Assembly: GCF_024806835.1 (NCBI RefSeq)
Contig: NZ_JANTYU010000003.1
Location: 62,001 to 126,000 of the forward strand
DNA: 64,000 bases
Source of the DNA: Xanthomonas sp. 3793
Lineage (GTDB): Bacteria; Pseudomonadota; Gammaproteobacteria; Xanthomonadales; Xanthomonadaceae
Direction: 5' to 3'
Shown: one piece after another, positions 61,315 to 64,000 of the stretch
How the letters are laid out: every line of letters begins with the position of its first letter
Position numbering within the stretch: position 1 is the first letter of the stretch
Made by a program: the position numbers and the translations under genes
Notes under the pieces: generated by a model
The model's input: the letters and a program-made list of their open reading frames with translations, nothing else
The model's database searches: none
What the model was told of the DNA's origin: nothing

Positions 61315-62268
61315 ATGAGTTCGGTCGTCGTTGTCGGGTCTTTCAATGTCGATCACGTGTGGCGCTGCGATGTGCTGCCTGCGCCGGGTGCCACCATCGC
61401 CGGCCGCTACAGCACCGGCCCGGGTGGCAAGGGATTCAATCAGGCGGTCGCGGCCGCACGTGCCGGCGCCAAGACGCACTTCCTGTGCGCGCTGGGCGAC
61501 GATGCCGGCGGCGCGCTGGCGCGCTCGCTGGCCGCGCACGACGGTTTTGCGCTGATCGCCGAGCCGAGCAATGAACCGACCGGCACCGGCGGCATCTATG
61601 TCGACGGCCACGGCCGCAACACCATCGTAATCGGTGCCGGCGCCAACTCGGTGCTGAGCACCGGTTTCGTCGAGAACCAGCGCGCGCTGGTTGCCTCGGC
61701 CCGCGTGCTGCTGGCACAGCTGGAATCGCCGGCCGAAACCATCGAGTCGGCACTGACCCTGGCGCACGAATGCGGCGTACTGACCGTGCTCAACGCCGCA
61801 CCGGCCAACGCACCGACCTCGATCGGCCTGCTCAAGCTGTCGGATGTGCTGACCCCGAACGAAACCGAGTTCGCCGCCCTGCTCGGCCGCCACGTCGGCG
61901 AGCGCATCAATGCCGACGATGTGGCCGCACTGGATGGCAATACGCTGCATTCGCTATGCCGCAAGCTGCTGCCGGGCGGCACCGTCGTGGTGACGCTGGG
62001 CGCGGTAGGCGCCTTCATTTCGCATGCCGACGAGCAGTTGCGCGGCGATAGTGCGGCGCATTACCGCGTGGGCGCAGAAAGCGCGCAGACGGTGGACACC
62101 ACCGGTGCCGGCGACGCCTTCAACGGCGCGCTGGTGGCCTCGCTGGCGCAGTCGCCGGGCGCTAGCTTCATCACCCATGTCCGCTTTGCCACCCGCTACG
62201 CCGCCCGCTCCACCGAAGTGGAAGGCGCCGCGGCATCGATGCCACGGCTGCTGCCGGACGCCGGCTAA
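61315..62268 (+). CDS. PfkB-family sugar or nucleoside kinase (ribokinase-like)
   Basis: 317 aa. N-terminal VVVVGSFNVDHVWRCDVLPAPG and GPGGKGFNQAVAAARAGA (substrate contacts), and the ATP/anion-hole motif DTTGAGDAFNGALVASLA with catalytic Asp near the C-terminus. TPNETEFAALLG is also a family motif. It matches ribokinase in overall pattern, but following a nucleoside transporter it could phosphorylate a nucleoside, for example an adenosine- or inosine-kinase role. Ribose is the alternative. Confidence 0.88.
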   Translation: MSSVVVVGSFNVDHVWRCDVLPAPGATIAGRYSTGPGGKGFNQAVAAARAGAKTHFLCALGDDAGGALARSLAAHDGFALIAEPSNEPTGTGGIYVDGHGRNTIVIGAGANSVLSTGFVENQRALVASARVLLAQLESPAETIESALTLAHECGVLTVLNAAPANAPTSIGLLKLSDVLTPNETEFAALLGRHVGERINADDVAALDGNTLHSLCRKLLPGGTVVVTLGAVGAFISHADEQLRGDSAAHYRVGAESAQTVDTTGAGDAFNGALVASLAQSPGASFITHVRFATRYAARSTEVEGAAASMPRLLPDAG

Positions 62269-62276
62269 CCGCCTGC

Positions 62277-62294
62277 GCCGATGGCGACATCGGC
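62277..62294 (+). terminator. Hairpin after the ribokinase-like gene
   Basis: GCCGATG (62277-62283) and CATCGGC (62288-62294) form a perfect 7-bp stem with a 4-base loop, eight bases beyond the stop. No T-run. Confidence 0.45.
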
Positions 62295-62367
62295 TGGCAT
62301 TCACTCGGGCCACCGCACTTCACCGCCCGTCGCCGCGACGGGCCTGCATCACGACAAGGAGTTCTCG

Positions 62368-62970
62368 ATGCGTCATTTTTCCCTGATCCGGTTCGTTGCG
62401 CTGTGCGCCTGGCTTGTCCCGCTGTCGGCCGCTGCGCAGCGTTGCGACTGGAACGGCACTGCCAGCGATGCCGACCGCGCTGCGGTAACCGTGTCTGCGG
62501 ACAGCCTGCAACAGGCGATCGCAGCGCATTACGACGATACCGACCAGGAAGACGGCGCCGCGCTGGCGCGCACGCTGCTGCAGCGCGCTGGGTCGCCGCA
62601 GGTGCCAGGCAAGCTGGACGGCCGCTGGCAGGTGCGCTCGATCCAGGTCGACCAGCGGTTCGCCTATGCCTACCCCTATTTCAAGGCCGAGATCAGCCGC
62701 AATGCCTGCGGCTATCGCTTCCGCAAGGTCAGCGGCTCGCAGCGTCGCAGCGGCACGTTGTATCCACTGGCCAAGGACAGCCGCGAGTTTGCCTTCCTCG
62801 GCGCCAGCACGGTCAACGACGAACCGGAAGGCCGCTACGCGCCCGGCAACATCTCCGACGGCACCAACGGCAACAGCGTCGGCCGGCTGGTCGCTCTGGG
62901 GCCGGACGAACTGCTGCTGATCCTGGACGGTGGCGCCAAGGGTTTCGAGCTGTACCAGCTGATCCGCTGA
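62368..62970 (+). CDS. Secreted DUF4893 protein
   Basis: 200 aa from the ATG at 62368, with AAGGAG upstream. Signal peptide about 1-22 (LCAWLVPLSAAAQ). The mature chain contains two Cys residues (QRCDWNG and NACGYRF), and the DUF4893-like run GRWQVRSIQVDQ, YPYFKAEISRNACGYRF, KVSGSQRRSGTLYP, REFAFLGAS. Function unknown, periplasmic. It shares the strand with the kinase but follows a hairpin, so it may have its own promoter. Confidence 0.82.
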   Translation: MRHFSLIRFVALCAWLVPLSAAAQRCDWNGTASDADRAAVTVSADSLQQAIAAHYDDTDQEDGAALARTLLQRAGSPQVPGKLDGRWQVRSIQVDQRFAYAYPYFKAEISRNACGYRFRKVSGSQRRSGTLYPLAKDSREFAFLGASTVNDEPEGRYAPGNISDGTNGNSVGRLVALGPDELLLILDGGAKGFELYQLIR

Positions 62971-63112
62971 CCTGCAGATCCCGGGTCCGGTCGCGTCGGT
63001 GCGATCCGGCCGGCGCGTGCTGGCCTGGCCCAGCACCGGTCCGCGCCTGTCGCCGCGCCCCTGTGGCGGCGCCCGAGTTGGCAGCAGCAGCAACCCCAGC
63101 GACAATGCGCGC

Positions 63113-64000
63113 ATGCAGATCGGCCCTTACACCATTGCCCCCAAGGTGATTCTCGCCCCGATGGCGGGCGTCACCGACAAGCCGTTCCGGCTGCTGTGCA
63201 AGCGGCTGGGCGCCGGGCTGGCGGTATCGGAGATGACCATCTCCGATCCGCGTTTCTGGGGCACGCGCAAATCGCTGCACCGCATGGACCATGCCGGCGA
63301 GCCGGATCCGATCAGCGTGCAGATTGCCGGCACCGAGCCGCAGCAGCTGGCCGAGGCGGCGCGCTACAACGTGGACCATGGCGCGCAGCTGATCGATATC
63401 AACATGGGCTGCCCGGCCAAGAAGGTCTGCAATGCCTGGGCCGGCTCGGCGTTGATGCGCGACGAGGAACTGGTGGCGCGGATCTTGCGCGCGGTGGTGC
63501 AGGCAGTGGATGTGCCAGTGACCCTGAAGATCCGCACCGGCTGGGACTGCGACCACCGCAACGGCCCGGTCATCGCGCGCATCGCGCAGGATTGCGGCAT
63601 CGCTGCGCTGGCGGTGCATGGGCGTACCCGCGACCAGCATTACACCGGCACTGCCGAGTACGCCACCATCGGCGAGATCAAGGCGGCGCTGCAGATCCCG
63701 GTGATCGCCAACGGCGACATCGATTCGCCGCAGAAGGCCGCGCAGGTGCTGCGCGCCACCGGTGTGGATGCGGTGATGATCGGGCGCGCGGCGCAGGGGC
63801 GGCCATGGATCTTTGGCGAAGTGGCGCATTACCTGGCCAGCGGCACGCTGTTGCCGCCACCGACGCTGGCCTTCGTGCGCGACACCCTGCTCGGTCATCT
63901 GGACGCGCTGCATGCGTTCTACGGCCAACCGCAGGGCGTGCGCATCGCGCGCAAACACCTGGGCTGGTACGCGAAGGATCACCCGCAGAGCGCCGACTTC
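63113..64000 (+). CDS. dusB: tRNA-dihydrouridine synthase DusB (3' end outside window)
   Basis: 296 codons are visible from the ATG at 63113; the frame is open at the window end, so roughly 35 codons are missing from a typical 330-aa DusB. The FMN/TIM-barrel starts MQIGPYTIAPKVILAPMAGVTDKPFR, and the catalytic Cys lies in INMGCPAKKVCN (NMGCP/AKK motif). HGRTRDQHYTG, VIANGDIDSP and MIGRAAQGRPWIF bind FMN phosphate. It reduces uridine at position 17 (or equivalent) of tRNA D-loops. In enterobacteria dusB precedes fis; whether that holds here lies beyond the window. Confidence 0.95.
   Translation, partial: MQIGPYTIAPKVILAPMAGVTDKPFRLLCKRLGAGLAVSEMTISDPRFWGTRKSLHRMDHAGEPDPISVQIAGTEPQQLAEAARYNVDHGAQLIDINMGCPAKKVCNAWAGSALMRDEELVARILRAVVQAVDVPVTLKIRTGWDCDHRNGPVIARIAQDCGIAALAVHGRTRDQHYTGTAEYATIGEIKAALQIPVIANGDIDSPQKAAQVLRATGVDAVMIGRAAQGRPWIFGEVAHYLASGTLLPPPTLAFVRDTLLGHLDALHAFYGQPQGVRIARKHLGWYAKDHPQSADF

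Noticed and set aside
1..64000. CRISPR arrays, tRNA or rRNA genes, insertion sequences, prophage or hrp-type PIP-box promoters
   Set aside because: None could be recognised by eye; the only repeats are the short tandem array, the sfnG duplication and the intergenic palindromes. PIP boxes were not searched exhaustively.

Overview
The window is high-GC, densely coded chromosome whose gene families and synteny point to a Xanthomonas (gamma-proteobacteria, Lysobacterales). Supporting signs are the lptD-surA-pdxA-rsmA-apaG-apaH block, the lgt-thyA-folA block, tesA opposite a YbbA/YbbP-type ABC transporter, and Xanthomonas-style intergenic palindromes. No rRNA, tRNA, IS element, prophage or CRISPR array was seen. 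About 60 genes are supported; the first (rlmM) and last (dusB) are cut by the window edges.

Region by region. 1-4.6 kb: rlmM end, a 7-bp tandem repeat, a Tat-exported Gfo/Idh/MocA oxidoreductase, an SMP-30-type lactonase, an unrecognised 240-aa protein and a secreted EF-hand protein. 4.6-15.4 kb: an aromatic-acid island. A MarR regulator with a palindromic operator heads ech-vdh-fcs (hydroxycinnamate to hydroxybenzoate/vanillate). Next come a LysR gene with LigA/LigB-type extradiol dioxygenase subunits, a divergent GntR/FCD regulator, and a three-gene operon (alpha/beta hydrolase, SnoaL-like protein, outer-membrane channel). 15.4-20.1 kb: two FAD monooxygenases of ubiquinone synthesis, a small membrane protein coupled to a PduO-type cobalamin adenosyltransferase, and an HDAC-like deacetylase. 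20.2-27.4 kb: outer-membrane biogenesis, pyridoxine, rRNA methylation and Ap4A hydrolysis; ApaH carries an unusual Arg/Gly-rich tail.

27.4-36.3 kb: a sulfur-scavenging island (sfnG; ssuE-ssuD-SsuA-like-ssuC-ssuB; an acyl-CoA-dehydrogenase-like monooxygenase; a sigma-54 activator of the SfnR type). The 849-bp divergent region has a perfect-match sigma-54 promoter facing ssuE and a near-match facing sfnG, which fits the encoded activator. 36.3-49.6 kb: folate/thymidylate genes with lgt, two TPM proteins and LemA, dgkA, a GDSL hydrolase, a two-component system, tesA and its ABC neighbours. 49.8-53.5 kb: a second sulfonate-type system (TauD-like dioxygenase plus ABC transporter). 53.7-58.8 kb: a DUF486 protein, two REP palindromes and a Fur-type heme-uptake operon (hemP, TonB receptor, two accessory genes). 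58.8-64 kb: aldo/keto reductase, CNT nucleoside transporter, ribokinase-like kinase, a DUF4893 protein and dusB.

The most unusual items are the paired sigma-54 promoters, the tailed ApaH, the 4,5-type ring-cleavage genes beside the hydroxycinnamate operon with no downstream meta-pathway genes in view, and the uncharacterised heme, B12 and folate-linked accessory genes. Function calls rest on recognised motifs and gene order; no database search was run.
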